Assembly (NCBI GenBank): GCA_002412865.1
Contig: DHVW01000013.1
Coordinates: 62,001 to 126,000 of the forward strand
Reading direction: 5' to 3'
Source: Sulfurovum sp. UBA5198
GTDB taxonomy: Bacteria; Campylobacterota; Campylobacteria; Campylobacterales; Sulfurovaceae
DNA length: 64,000 nucleotides
Positions within the stretch are counted from its first letter, which is position 1. Every line of letters starts with the position of its first letter. Made by a program: the position numbers and the translations under genes. A model generated the notes under the pieces. The model had not been told where the DNA came from and made no database searches. It saw only the letters and a list, made by a program, of their open reading frames with translations. Positions 1 to 8,288 of the stretch are shown in pieces.

Positions 1-166
1 CTAATATCTCTTTTACCTCAGCTGCACTTGATGTTATCTCAACTGTCACGGAAACCTTATCACCATTTACTTCTACATCTTTTACAAAGTTAAATGCAAC
101 TATATCTTTTGTAAAACCTGGATATGTTACATCACTTAACGCTGTTAAAACTTGTTCTTTTGTCAT
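1..166 (-). CDS. mrp: Mrp/NBP35-type iron-sulfur carrier ATPase, N-terminal part
   Basis: This is a gene cut by the left edge; only its first 55 codons are inside. The translation begins MTKEQVLTALSDVTYPGFTK and looks like the MIP18/DUF59 domain that precedes the P-loop ATPase in Mrp proteins, which carry Fe-S clusters to apo-targets in the cytoplasm. The ATPase part lies outside, so the call rests on the N-terminal domain and on context: in Campylobacter jejuni an mrp gene (Cj1606c) sits beside ispDF, as here with thiC in between. ThiC itself is an Fe-S enzyme. The ATG at 166 has an AGGAA ribosome site a few bases upstream. Confidence 0.75.
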   Translation of the reverse strand, partial: MTKEQVLTALSDVTYPGFTKDIVAFNFVKDVEVNGDKVSVTVEITSSAAEVKEIL

Positions 167-230
167 TATTTTATTCCTTTTTTTATAATTAAATTTTTTC
201 TTTTAAAGACGGTTCGTAATCCGCCTAACT

Positions 231-331
231 GGGCAACCACAAGGGATTGCCCCTACGCTTATGGATGAAAACGAGTCCCTACGCTATGCATGGAAACGAG
301 TTTTTGTAGGGGTAACCCCTTGTGGTTACCC
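231..331. repeat. REP-like inverted pair (BIME-like) between mrp and thiC
   Basis: Two 26-base units, 231-256 and 306-331, are near-perfect reverse complements of each other (about 24 of 26 positions). Each is itself a hairpin with a CTAC/GTAG end: the right unit reads GTAG followed by GGGGTAACC, a short loop and GGTTACCC. Between them a 25-26 base segment starting CCCTACGC and ending AAACGAGT occurs twice in tandem (251-276 and 277-301, imperfect). A GTAG head followed by a GC-rich hairpin is the signature of REP elements mobilised by REP-associated tyrosine transposases. No such transposase is in the window. It is strikingly GC-rich compared with its surroundings. Confidence 0.7.
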
Positions 332-358
332 AAATATATCAATGGTAACCTTTCATCT

Positions 359-1708
359 TTACGCGTTTACCATCGCTTCGCCATGTTTTGCAACAATCTC
401 TTGAGTTATTTTGTATGAGCAAAATTTTGGTCCACACATAGAGCAGAACTCTGCATCTTTAAATACATCTTGTGGCAAAGTCTCATCATGGTACTCTCTA
501 GCACGATCAGGATCAAGTGCAAGTTCGAACTGTCTGTTCCAATCAAACCCATATCTAGCATCACTCATCTCATCATCAACATCTCTAGCACCTTTGCGTC
601 CTCTAGCTATATCGGCGGCATGAGCGGCGATTTTGTAAGCGATTATCCCTTCTCTAACATCAGCAGCATTTGGAAGACCTAGATGCTCTTTTGGTGTTAC
701 ATAGCAAAGCATCGCAGCCCCATGCCAACCACCAATTGCAGCTCCAATAGCAGAACTAATGTGATCGTACCCTGCGGCAATATCAGTTACAAGTGGACCT
801 AGTATATAAAAAGGTGCTTCATGACAATATTCACGCTCTATTTTCATATTTCTCTCTATTTGATTGAGAGGAACATGCCCTGGACCTTCTATCATAACCT
901 GAACATCTTTCTCCCATGCTCTTAGAGTAAGTTCTCCTAGCATTTTAAGTTCACTTAGTTGTGCTTCATCACTAGCATCAAAAAGACATCCAGGACGAAG
1001 ACTATCGCCAAGAGATAAAGATACATCATGTCTACGACAGATATCTAAAATAGCATCATATGCATCAAAAAATGGATTTTCTTTATGATGGTGCATCATC
1101 CAAGCAGCCATCAAACTACCACCACGGCTCACGATACCCATCTTTCTTTTTGCCACATGAGGCATAAAACTAAGTAAAAATCCTGCATGAATAGTGAAAT
1201 AACTTACACCCTGAAGTGCTTGTTTTTCTAATACTGCAAGCATAGTCTCAACACTTAAATCTTCGATTTTATCATTACAATCATGAAGTATTTGATATAT
1301 AGGCACAGTACCAATTGGCACAGTAGAGTGAGCAATTACAGCTTCTCTAATACTGTCAAGATCACCACCAGTACTCAAATCCATAATGGTATCAGCTCCA
1401 TATTTTAGACAAACATCTACTTTTTCAATCTCCCCACTTATATCACTAGCGAGTGCTGAAGAGCCTATATTGGCATTTATTTTGCAACTTGATACCATAC
1501 CTATTGCCATTGGTATTTGGTGCGGGTGATTTACATTTGCTGGTATTATGCATCTACCTCTTGCAATCTCACTTCTTAGAAGCTCTGCATCTATCTTTTC
1601 TATGTCCGCAACATACTGCATCTCTTCCGTAATTATCCCTTGTTTTGCATAATACATTTGTGTTTTCACACTATCATCTTTTCTTTTTGCTATCCACTCT
1701 TCTCTCAA
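359..1708 (-). CDS. thiC: Phosphomethylpyrimidine synthase ThiC
   Basis: This is radical-SAM ThiC, which converts aminoimidazole ribotide into HMP phosphate, the pyrimidine half of thiamine. At 449 residues it is the short bacterial form without the N-terminal extension. Visible hallmarks are the C-terminal cluster motif CSMCGPKFC, the segment MIEGPGHVPLNQI and the stretch ILGPLVTDIAAGYDHI. Translation begins at a TTG (1706-1708) preceded by AAGGAGA at a proper distance. The 135 bases upstream contain no recognisable TPP riboswitch, so control by thiamine is not evident here. The gene is divergent from ispDF and ends next to the REP-like pair. Confidence 0.97.
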   Translation of the reverse strand: MREEWIAKRKDDSVKTQMYYAKQGIITEEMQYVADIEKIDAELLRSEIARGRCIIPANVNHPHQIPMAIGMVSSCKINANIGSSALASDISGEIEKVDVCLKYGADTIMDLSTGGDLDSIREAVIAHSTVPIGTVPIYQILHDCNDKIEDLSVETMLAVLEKQALQGVSYFTIHAGFLLSFMPHVAKRKMGIVSRGGSLMAAWMMHHHKENPFFDAYDAILDICRRHDVSLSLGDSLRPGCLFDASDEAQLSELKMLGELTLRAWEKDVQVMIEGPGHVPLNQIERNMKIEREYCHEAPFYILGPLVTDIAAGYDHISSAIGAAIGGWHGAAMLCYVTPKEHLGLPNAADVREGIIAYKIAAHAADIARGRKGARDVDDEMSDARYGFDWNRQFELALDPDRAREYHDETLPQDVFKDAEFCSMCGPKFCSYKITQEIVAKHGEAMVNA

Positions 1709-1852
1709 GTTAGTCTCCTTATTTTTCGCTGATTATTAAAGTTATACCAATTAAATCTTAAACTATCTTTTTAAAACCAAAAGATTATTTGTTTTACACA
1801 AAATAGCCTTAAGATAATATAAAACAAAAGATTAAATAAAGTCTTGTCAGTG

Positions 1853-1858
1853 TATAAT
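1853..1858 (+). promoter_or_regulatory. -10 box of the ispDF operon
   Basis: A perfect TATAAT lies 28 bases before the ATG at 1886, which puts transcription start near 1865 and leaves a short leader containing AGGA. It argues against the longer reading frame that begins with TTG at 1844, because that codon would lie upstream of the transcript. No clear -35 box is seen, as is usual in this phylum. Confidence 0.55.
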
Positions 1859-1885
1859 TTAGTTACACTTGAGATTAGGAATGAT

Positions 1886-3004
1886 ATGAAAGAGATTACA
1901 CTTGTGCTTTTAGCGGCTGGAAATTCCACTAGATTTGCTCAAAAAGTGAAAAAACAGTGGTTATATAGTGGGGATAAGCCTCTTTGGCTTATGGTAGCCT
2001 CTGAATTTGAGTGTTACGATTTTGCCAAAATTATTGTTGTTTCATCAATTGAAGAGATAAAATATATGCAAAATTTTGCAAATTATGAGTTTGTAGCTGG
2101 TGGAGATAGTAGACAAGAGTCACTAAAAAATGCACTTTTGTGTGTTGATACAAAGTTTGTACTTGTTAATGATGTAGCAAGATGTTGCATAGACCATGAG
2201 ATGGCTGATAGAGTTATAGGAGCTAGAGAACTTGGTGACTGTATAGTTCCAGTGCTTAGCGTTAATGACACTGTATACTTTGGAAGTAGTCCGATTAATA
2301 GAGATGAACTTAAAATCATTCAAACACCACAACTTAGTATTACAAATATGCTAAAAAATGCATTAGATACTGACTTTCAATATACAGATGAGAGTAGTAG
2401 CATGGTTGCAAGTGGACATAAAGTTCACTTTGTGCAAGGGTCACATAACGCACATAAAATTACTTCATTTAGTGATATACGAAAAATTCCATGTCTAAAA
2501 CCACCTGTACAAAAAATTATGGTTGGCTTTGGGATTGATACGCATACTTTTGATGAAACCAAAATGATGGTATTAGGTGGTGCGAACATAGAATGTGGTT
2601 TTGGATTAAAAGCACACAGTGATGGTGACGCTGCAATTCATGCTATTATTGATGCACTTCTTGGAGCTGCTGGCATGGGAGATATTGGAGAATATTTCCC
2701 TGATACAGATAGTAGTTATAAAGATATAGATTCAAAGGGATTATTAAAATCAATTGTAGAAAAAATATATGCATATGGATTTGAAATTAATAATATAGAT
2801 ATTACAATAGTTGCTCAAAAACCAAAAATTACACCATATAAATCAGAGATGAGAAAAGTTTTAGCAAATTTAATTGAAATAGGTACGCGATTTGTAAATA
2901 TAAAGGCAACAACATCTGAAGATGTTGGATTTATAGGCAGAGGCGAAGGATTGACTGTCCATGCGATAGCTTCACTATCATACAAAAACTGGAGCAAAAA
3001 TTGA
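1886..3004 (+). CDS. ispDF: Bifunctional IspD/IspF (MEP isoprenoid pathway)
   Basis: Fused enzyme of the non-mevalonate pathway. The N-terminal half (about 1-205) is the cytidylyltransferase IspD with LLAAGNSTRF as its nucleotide-binding loop. The C-terminal half (about 215-372) is the cyclodiphosphate synthase IspF with GFGIDTHTF, HSDGDAAIHAIIDALLG and TTSEDVGFIGRGEG. IspD and IspF act at steps 3 and 5 and the fusion is common in Campylobacterota and some alpha-proteobacteria. The frame can be opened at TTG 1844, but ATG 1886 follows AGGA by five bases and lies downstream of the -10 box, so it is chosen. The stop overlaps the TTG start of the next gene, indicating an operon with the regulator, sat-like gene and pgpA. 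Confidence 0.96.
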   Translation: MKEITLVLLAAGNSTRFAQKVKKQWLYSGDKPLWLMVASEFECYDFAKIIVVSSIEEIKYMQNFANYEFVAGGDSRQESLKNALLCVDTKFVLVNDVARCCIDHEMADRVIGARELGDCIVPVLSVNDTVYFGSSPINRDELKIIQTPQLSITNMLKNALDTDFQYTDESSSMVASGHKVHFVQGSHNAHKITSFSDIRKIPCLKPPVQKIMVGFGIDTHTFDETKMMVLGGANIECGFGLKAHSDGDAAIHAIIDALLGAAGMGDIGEYFPDTDSSYKDIDSKGLLKSIVEKIYAYGFEINNIDITIVAQKPKITPYKSEMRKVLANLIEIGTRFVNIKATTSEDVGFIGRGEGLTVHAIASLSYKNWSKN

Positions 3005-3882
3005 AAATAATCATTATAGAAAGTGAGGTCTATCTAGCTCAAAGTATTGCCAATAAGCTTGTTGAACACCATTTTGAAACAGAGATATTCCGCTCCGTAA
3101 AAGATGCGATGGACAGCAAAGGTGATGCTTACCTGCTCTCAACTGGTTTGCAAGGTCAAGCGATAGCTCCACTAATAGAGAAGTATAAAGATAAAATTAT
3201 TATATTAATGGTTAATTATATAAACAATGATACTGTTGGTGAACCTATGAGGCTTGGTGCAAAAGATTATATTTTAAAACCTTTTAGGATTGAAGAGTTA
3301 TTTAGAAAAATAGAACACTACAGAGAATATAAAGAGTTAAAAAGAGAGAATGAATTTTATAATGAATATATTTCTCAAATGAACAAGTCAATAGACATTT
3401 CAGATGCTGGGGTCTTGGAGTTGCCAACTGTACTTATATCAAATAGTATATTGGGTGCCGAGAGATTAATATTTGAATATGCTATTCGACATAGATACAG
3501 TATTGTTTTTATATCACTTAGTGAATCTAGCTGGAAGGATAAGCTTTTAAAACACAATGATAATAAAATATACTGTATAACAGATTTTAAATCTCTAAAA
3601 AAATCCGAAAAGGATGCATTTTGGAATAGTGTCGAAGGGTTAAAGTTTGTACTAATAAGTGAAACTGAGATAGAGTCCTCTTATAACACAATATTACTAT
3701 CATCAAAAAATCAACCACAAAAAAACAATAGTGGCATTATGACTGTTGATGAATATGTAAAATCCGCCATAGAGCAGTACCAATTTCAATATCCAGATAC
3801 AGAGTTATCCAAAATGTTAGGAATGTCACGAAAAAGCCTATGGGAGAAAAGGAAGAAATATGATATCAGCAAGAAAAAATAG
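3001..3882 (+). CDS. Orphan atypical response regulator, HP1021/Cj1608 (CemR) type
   Basis: A 293-residue regulator. Residues 1-115 form a receiver-like domain, but the acidic pocket reads IIIIESE and the usual phospho-aspartate position falls in YLLSTGLQG, where no Asp is present; the conserved Lys-Pro (LKPF) remains. The C-terminus (about 262-290, TELSKMLGMSRKSLWEKRKK) is a Fis-like helix-turn-helix. The middle part has no recognisable Walker motifs. Length, architecture and position directly after ispDF match HP1021 of Helicobacter and Cj1608 of Campylobacter, which act without phosphorylation, bind oriC and control redox and energy metabolism genes. It starts at TTG 3001 inside the ispDF stop. 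Assignment to the family is by architecture and synteny; the DNA targets are inference. Confidence 0.85.
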   Translation: MKIIIIESEVYLAQSIANKLVEHHFETEIFRSVKDAMDSKGDAYLLSTGLQGQAIAPLIEKYKDKIIILMVNYINNDTVGEPMRLGAKDYILKPFRIEELFRKIEHYREYKELKRENEFYNEYISQMNKSIDISDAGVLELPTVLISNSILGAERLIFEYAIRHRYSIVFISLSESSWKDKLLKHNDNKIYCITDFKSLKKSEKDAFWNSVEGLKFVLISETEIESSYNTILLSSKNQPQKNNSGIMTVDEYVKSAIEQYQFQYPDTELSKMLGMSRKSLWEKRKKYDISKKK

Positions 3883-5050
3883 ATCTATACATATTGACAC
3901 AGAAGCGTTATCATCATTGGCTCTTGTAAAAGCAGGATTAATAGCTCCAGTAACTACTCTCATGAATGAGGTTACATCAAAAGAAGTAAATGAAACTAAA
4001 GAATACAAAGGTGTCTCTTTTCCATTTTCATTTATACTTGCTCCTAATGGTAAAAAAAACATAGAGACACTTAAATCACTTGTGAAAAATGAAACAGTTG
4101 ATATTATCTCTAATAATAGCAAAGTAGGAGAGCTTATAGTCGATGAGACATTTCTTGTAAATGTAGATGAGCGAATATACAGTATTTATGGCACAAATGA
4201 TAAATCACATCCAGGAGTTAGGAACACAATCAAAAGACTAGGTCCTATTGCAGTTAGCGGTAAGTATACCATAGAGTATGAGCCAATTAATAGTAGCATA
4301 AGATATATCAAAGAGAAGATAAAAGCAACTGGATCAAAAAATATATCTGGTTTTGTGCTTGCTGCATCGCCTTTCAATAGATCACACGAACGAATAGTGA
4401 GACAAGCCATCGCAAGCAGTGACCTTTTGATTATCTTTTTGCATAAGCCGTTTGTTACAGATGGAATTAGTTACGAGGTAAGGCATGAAGCACTAATGCT
4501 ATTTATTGATAATTTTTTACCAAGAGATAAAGTTCTTGTTGTTCCTTTTGAAAATACATATATATTCGCTGGATATAATGAGCTTATACTTGACGCATTG
4601 CTTGCCAAGAACTACGGCTGCAAAGAACTTATTGTGGGCAAAAACCATGGTGGACTTGGACTCTATTATGATAATAATAAAGCCAATACTGTATTTGATA
4701 GATTCAAAAATATTGGTATTCGCATCATAACTGTTGATGAATATGTATATTGTGATATATGTAATACACTAGTTAGCAACGAAACTTGCCCTCATGGTGC
4801 ACACCATCATGTAAATTATCACTCACATGCTATTAGAAAATTACTAGAAAATGGTATAGTTCCACCAACGATATTGGTTCGCAAAGAGATTTCAGCATTG
4901 ATTCTAGCCAAACTATTCCCAAATAGATTTCAGAATATTCAAGAGTTGTACTCGGCATTAATGCCAAATTCTGGACTAATAGAAGAATCAAACGATGAAC
5001 AGTTTTACATAAAACTAGTAGAGCTATATCAAACAAGCTCACTAACATAA
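3860..5050 (+). CDS. ATP-sulfurylase-like protein with degenerate active-site motifs
   Basis: 396 residues with the fold order of sulfate adenylyltransferase: N-terminal PUA-like part, nucleotidyl-transferase core, and a Zn-type motif CDICNTLVSNETCPHG as found in some bacterial Sat proteins. However the core signature that should read Q-x-R-N-P-x-H-x-x-H is ASPFNRSHE here, and the G-R-D-H-A motif is GKNHGG. The lost Gln and Arg normally hold sulfate and ATP, so catalysis of APS formation is doubtful. It overlaps the regulator gene by 23 bases and matches the position of Cj1609 in C. jejuni. It may be a divergent adenylyltransferase with another substrate or a regulatory paralogue. Confidence 0.75.
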   Translation: MISARKNRSIHIDTEALSSLALVKAGLIAPVTTLMNEVTSKEVNETKEYKGVSFPFSFILAPNGKKNIETLKSLVKNETVDIISNNSKVGELIVDETFLVNVDERIYSIYGTNDKSHPGVRNTIKRLGPIAVSGKYTIEYEPINSSIRYIKEKIKATGSKNISGFVLAASPFNRSHERIVRQAIASSDLLIIFLHKPFVTDGISYEVRHEALMLFIDNFLPRDKVLVVPFENTYIFAGYNELILDALLAKNYGCKELIVGKNHGGLGLYYDNNKANTVFDRFKNIGIRIITVDEYVYCDICNTLVSNETCPHGAHHHVNYHSHAIRKLLENGIVPPTILVRKEISALILAKLFPNRFQNIQELYSALMPNSGLIEESNDEQFYIKLVELYQTSSLT

Positions 5051-5059
5051 AGGAAAAAT

Positions 5060-5566
5060 ATGACGATTCAGAAACTTTTTATAACTTTTTTTGGTACAGG
5101 ACTTAGCCCAAAAGCCCCTGGCACAGTAGGCTCACTTGCTGCGCTACTGGCTGGCATGGCAATTCTATCGTTACTGGGCGAAGAGACTCTGTTTTTGGCC
5201 ACCATTGCAGTATCTGTAATTGGTATATTTGAGATCAATAAATATGAGCAAATAGTTGGCACACATGATAATCAAGAAATAGTCATTGATGAAGTGGCTG
5301 GTATGTGGATTGCTATGCTAATAACATTTCCAATGGCGGTCAAATTTTCATTTCTATATCCATATGGTGCTTTTGTGGCTTTCTTTATTAGTTTTTTGGC
5401 ATTCAGACTGTTTGATATCTGGAAACCATCTACTATTGGAAAAATAGACAAAAATGTCAAAGGTGGACTTGGCGTAATGGGAGATGACATTTTGGCAGGA
5501 ATTGCAGGTGGTATTTTAACGCTTCTGATTTTGCTTGGGTTTGAAAAAATTATATCTATAATTTAA
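5060..5566 (+). CDS. pgpA: Phosphatidylglycerophosphatase A
   Basis: 168-residue membrane phosphatase that converts phosphatidylglycerophosphate to phosphatidylglycerol in the inner membrane. The family motif GTGLSPKAPGTVGSL is at residues 11-25, the acidic signature DNQEIVIDEVAGMW at about 71-84, and DDILAGIAGG near the C-terminus; three to four hydrophobic segments follow. It lies nine bases after the sat-like gene, with AAGGAAA before its ATG, and closes the ispDF-regulator-sat-pgpA operon. Confidence 0.95.
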   Translation: MTIQKLFITFFGTGLSPKAPGTVGSLAALLAGMAILSLLGEETLFLATIAVSVIGIFEINKYEQIVGTHDNQEIVIDEVAGMWIAMLITFPMAVKFSFLYPYGAFVAFFISFLAFRLFDIWKPSTIGKIDKNVKGGLGVMGDDILAGIAGGILTLLILLGFEKIISII

Positions 5567-5580
5567 AATAGATAAGTTTT

Positions 5581-5589
5581 TGCTATAAT
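5581..5589 (+). promoter_or_regulatory. Extended -10 promoter of speA
   Basis: TGC followed by TATAAT (5584-5589) forms an extended -10 box 35 bases before the speA ATG, between pgpA and speA. No -35 match is present, which an extended -10 can tolerate. Confidence 0.6.
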
Positions 5590-5624
5590 ATATTAAATAA
5601 CTTCTAAAGTCAGGAATAGTATAA

Positions 5625-7490
5625 ATGAAAAAATTTGGGTTAGATATTTGGGGTGATGATAACTTTGTTATTAAAAAAGATACCATAAATATAAAATTTG
5701 GCAATGAGCCATCTATCCTTGAGATAACAAATTATATCATGGATAAAGGCTACAAAGGTCCCATATTATTACGCTTTCCTCATCTTATCAAAAAACAGAT
5801 AGATACTCTTTTTCGTACATTTAAAGCAGCCAAGAAAGAGTTTAATTACCAAGGTAACTTTCATGCTGTATTTCCACTAAAAGTAAATCAATTTCCAAAT
5901 TTTGCAACAGAACTGATTAATGTATCCAGTAAACACAAATATGGGCTAGAGGCTGGCAGTAAAGCTGAGCTTATAATTGCTATGTCATACACTCCTCTTG
6001 GAGCACCAATCACAGTAAATGGCTTTAAAGACAAAGAGATGATTTCTTTGTGTTTTATAGCTGCAAAGATGGGTCATAATATAACTATTACCATTGAAGG
6101 AATTGGAGAGCTTGAGACTATAATTGAGGTTAATGGCGAGATAAATGCAAAAAGTACTCAACCAATTGTTCCAAAAATAGGTGTAAGAATTAGGCTACAC
6201 AGCTCAGGTATAGGTATTTGGGCAAAGAGTGGTGGATATAGCTCTAAATTTGGACTAACTTCTACTGAGTTACTTGAAGCATATGAGATGCTAAAAGAGT
6301 ATAATTTGCTAGATTCTTTATGGATGATTCACTTTCATATTGGCTCACAAATGGGAGAAATTGCTCCACTAAAAAAAGCATTAAGAGAAGCTGGTAATAT
6401 TTATGCAGAACTAAAAAAACGAGGTGTTGATTCACTAAGTGCAATTAATATTGGTGGTGGACTGGCCGTGGAATATTCACAGCAACTTCAAAACCAAGAG
6501 AGAAACTATTCATTAAAAGAGTTTGCGAACGATGTTATATATCTAATGCAAGATATTGCAAAAAGCAAAAATGTTCCAGAACCTGATATTTTCACAGAAT
6601 CTGGCAGGTATATTGCAGCAAGCCACTCTGTATTGGTTGCCCCGGTGCTAGAACTATTTTCTCAAGAGTACCATGAGAAAAGTTTAAGGCTAAAAGAGAC
6701 GAATCCGCCTTTAATTGAAGAGCTTTTTGATTTGTACAATTCATTAGGAAGAACAAACGCTAGAGAATACCTACATGATGCACTTGACCACATGGAGAGT
6801 CTTCTAACTCTATTTGATTTAGGCTACATTGACCTTGAAGATAGATCAAATAGTGAAATACTAGCCAACTTGATAATCAAAAGAGTTATCTCTTTACTCA
6901 AAGATGAAGACACAAATGAGCTTAAAAGGCTTCAAGATAGAATTCAAGAGAGATATTTGGTGAATTTCTCCGTCTTTCAATCATTACCAGACTGGTGGGG
7001 ACTAGGACAGCATTTTCCTATAATGCCATTAACAAAGCTTGACATAAAGCCAACTAATCCAGCTAGTATTTGGGATATAACTTGTGATAGTGATGGCGAG
7101 ATAGGGTTTAAACCAAATGCACCATTTTATCTACATGATATAGATGTAGAGCAAGAGGAGTATTTTTTAGGCTTTTTCCTAACAGGAGCATACCAAGAAG
7201 TTCTAGGTATGAAACATAATCTGTTTACACACCCTACTGAGGCAGTTGTAAAGTTCGATGAAAATGGAGATTTTTATATAGAAAATCTTATTGAAGCTCA
7301 AAACCTTATGGATGTTCTTGATGATTTAGATTATGATACTAATATAATTGATAAATCTTTAAAGAAAAAAATTGAAGAGTCAAAATATATTGGTAGCGAC
7401 GAAAAACAAGACTTGCTTGGAAAATTGTATTTATATCTAAGTGAAAATAGTTATCTTAAAACGATTCAAACAATAGAAGCTGGTAAATAA
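5625..7490 (+). CDS. speA: Biosynthetic arginine decarboxylase
   Basis: PLP-dependent enzyme making agmatine from arginine, the first step of polyamine synthesis; 621 residues is normal for SpeA. Visible are the PLP lysine in FPLKVNQ (about residue 87), GLEAGSKAEL, the IHFHIGSQ strand, the Gly-rich phosphate loop INIGGGLAVEY and the catalytic cysteine motif CDSDGEI in the C-terminal domain. It has its own extended -10 promoter and is directly followed by cysE. The carboxyspermidine-type dehydrogenase at 10133 probably uses the putrescine derived from this route. Confidence 0.96.
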   Translation: MKKFGLDIWGDDNFVIKKDTINIKFGNEPSILEITNYIMDKGYKGPILLRFPHLIKKQIDTLFRTFKAAKKEFNYQGNFHAVFPLKVNQFPNFATELINVSSKHKYGLEAGSKAELIIAMSYTPLGAPITVNGFKDKEMISLCFIAAKMGHNITITIEGIGELETIIEVNGEINAKSTQPIVPKIGVRIRLHSSGIGIWAKSGGYSSKFGLTSTELLEAYEMLKEYNLLDSLWMIHFHIGSQMGEIAPLKKALREAGNIYAELKKRGVDSLSAINIGGGLAVEYSQQLQNQERNYSLKEFANDVIYLMQDIAKSKNVPEPDIFTESGRYIAASHSVLVAPVLELFSQEYHEKSLRLKETNPPLIEELFDLYNSLGRTNAREYLHDALDHMESLLTLFDLGYIDLEDRSNSEILANLIIKRVISLLKDEDTNELKRLQDRIQERYLVNFSVFQSLPDWWGLGQHFPIMPLTKLDIKPTNPASIWDITCDSDGEIGFKPNAPFYLHDIDVEQEEYFLGFFLTGAYQEVLGMKHNLFTHPTEAVVKFDENGDFYIENLIEAQNLMDVLDDLDYDTNIIDKSLKKKIEESKYIGSDEKQDLLGKLYLYLSENSYLKTIQTIEAGK

Positions 7491-8219
7491 ATGCAAGAAA
7501 TTAGAGTGGTTGACAAAATTTCTTTATGGGAAACCATTAAAGAAGATTTTAGAAATGTTAAAAATAATGACCCTGCTCTTCATTCATCCATTGAGCTTTT
7601 TATAAATTATCCTGGTCTTTGGGCTCTTTTTTGGTATCGTATTGCAAATGCACTCCATTTAAGAAGAATTCCAATACTACCTAGATTTTTAACTGGTATT
7701 TCTAGACTAATAACAGTTGTAGACATTCATCCAGCAGCTACCATAGGCAGAAGAGTTTTTATTGACCATGGTGCTGGCGTTGTCATAGGTGAAACCGCTG
7801 TAATTGAAGATGATGTACTTATATATCAACAAGTAACACTTGGTGGGGTGAGTCTTGAGAAAGGCAAAAGACACCCTACTATACAAAGTGGTTCCGTTCT
7901 TGGTGCGGGAGCAAAAATACTTGGCAATATAACCATAGGTCACAATGCAAAAATCGGAGCAAACTCAGTTGTAGTAAAAGATGTCCCTGATAACTCAACA
8001 GCTATTGGTGTGCCAGCCAAAGTAATCGCCAAAGGTTTTGACAAAAGTCCTTTTAGTCATAATAAACTTCCAGATATTGATAAAGAAATATTCCAGTATC
8101 TACTAAAACGAATGGCAGTTCTTGAACATGCACTAGAGAGTGGAGACAATAGTGCTATACACAAAGAAGATGATGAACTTGAAGAGCTTTATGAGAAGTT
8201 TATAGCCACTATAGGATAG
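7491..8219 (+). CDS. cysE: Serine O-acetyltransferase
   Basis: Makes O-acetylserine from serine and acetyl-CoA for cysteine synthesis. The left-handed beta-helix hexapeptides are plain from residue 80 on: HPAATIGRRVFIDHG, VIGETAVIEDDVLIYQ, VTLGG and GAKILGNITIGHNAKIGA. The catalytic His lies in FIDHGAG. At 242 residues it is a long form with an acidic C-terminal tail. The ATG follows the speA stop with no spacer, so the two genes are translationally linked. Its product would be used by the cysteine synthase at 36123. Confidence 0.95.
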   Translation: MQEIRVVDKISLWETIKEDFRNVKNNDPALHSSIELFINYPGLWALFWYRIANALHLRRIPILPRFLTGISRLITVVDIHPAATIGRRVFIDHGAGVVIGETAVIEDDVLIYQQVTLGGVSLEKGKRHPTIQSGSVLGAGAKILGNITIGHNAKIGANSVVVKDVPDNSTAIGVPAKVIAKGFDKSPFSHNKLPDIDKEIFQYLLKRMAVLEHALESGDNSAIHKEDDELEELYEKFIATIG

Positions 8220-8288
8220 TTTGGATAACTGATTTTAATGGCTATCATAGTATAATGTTGCAATTATATTAACACAAAAGGTTTTCAT

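Noticed and set aside
1709..1843. Possible TPP riboswitch upstream of thiC
   Set aside because: No CTGAGA-type thi-box core or matching second stem could be found; the leader is short and AT-rich.
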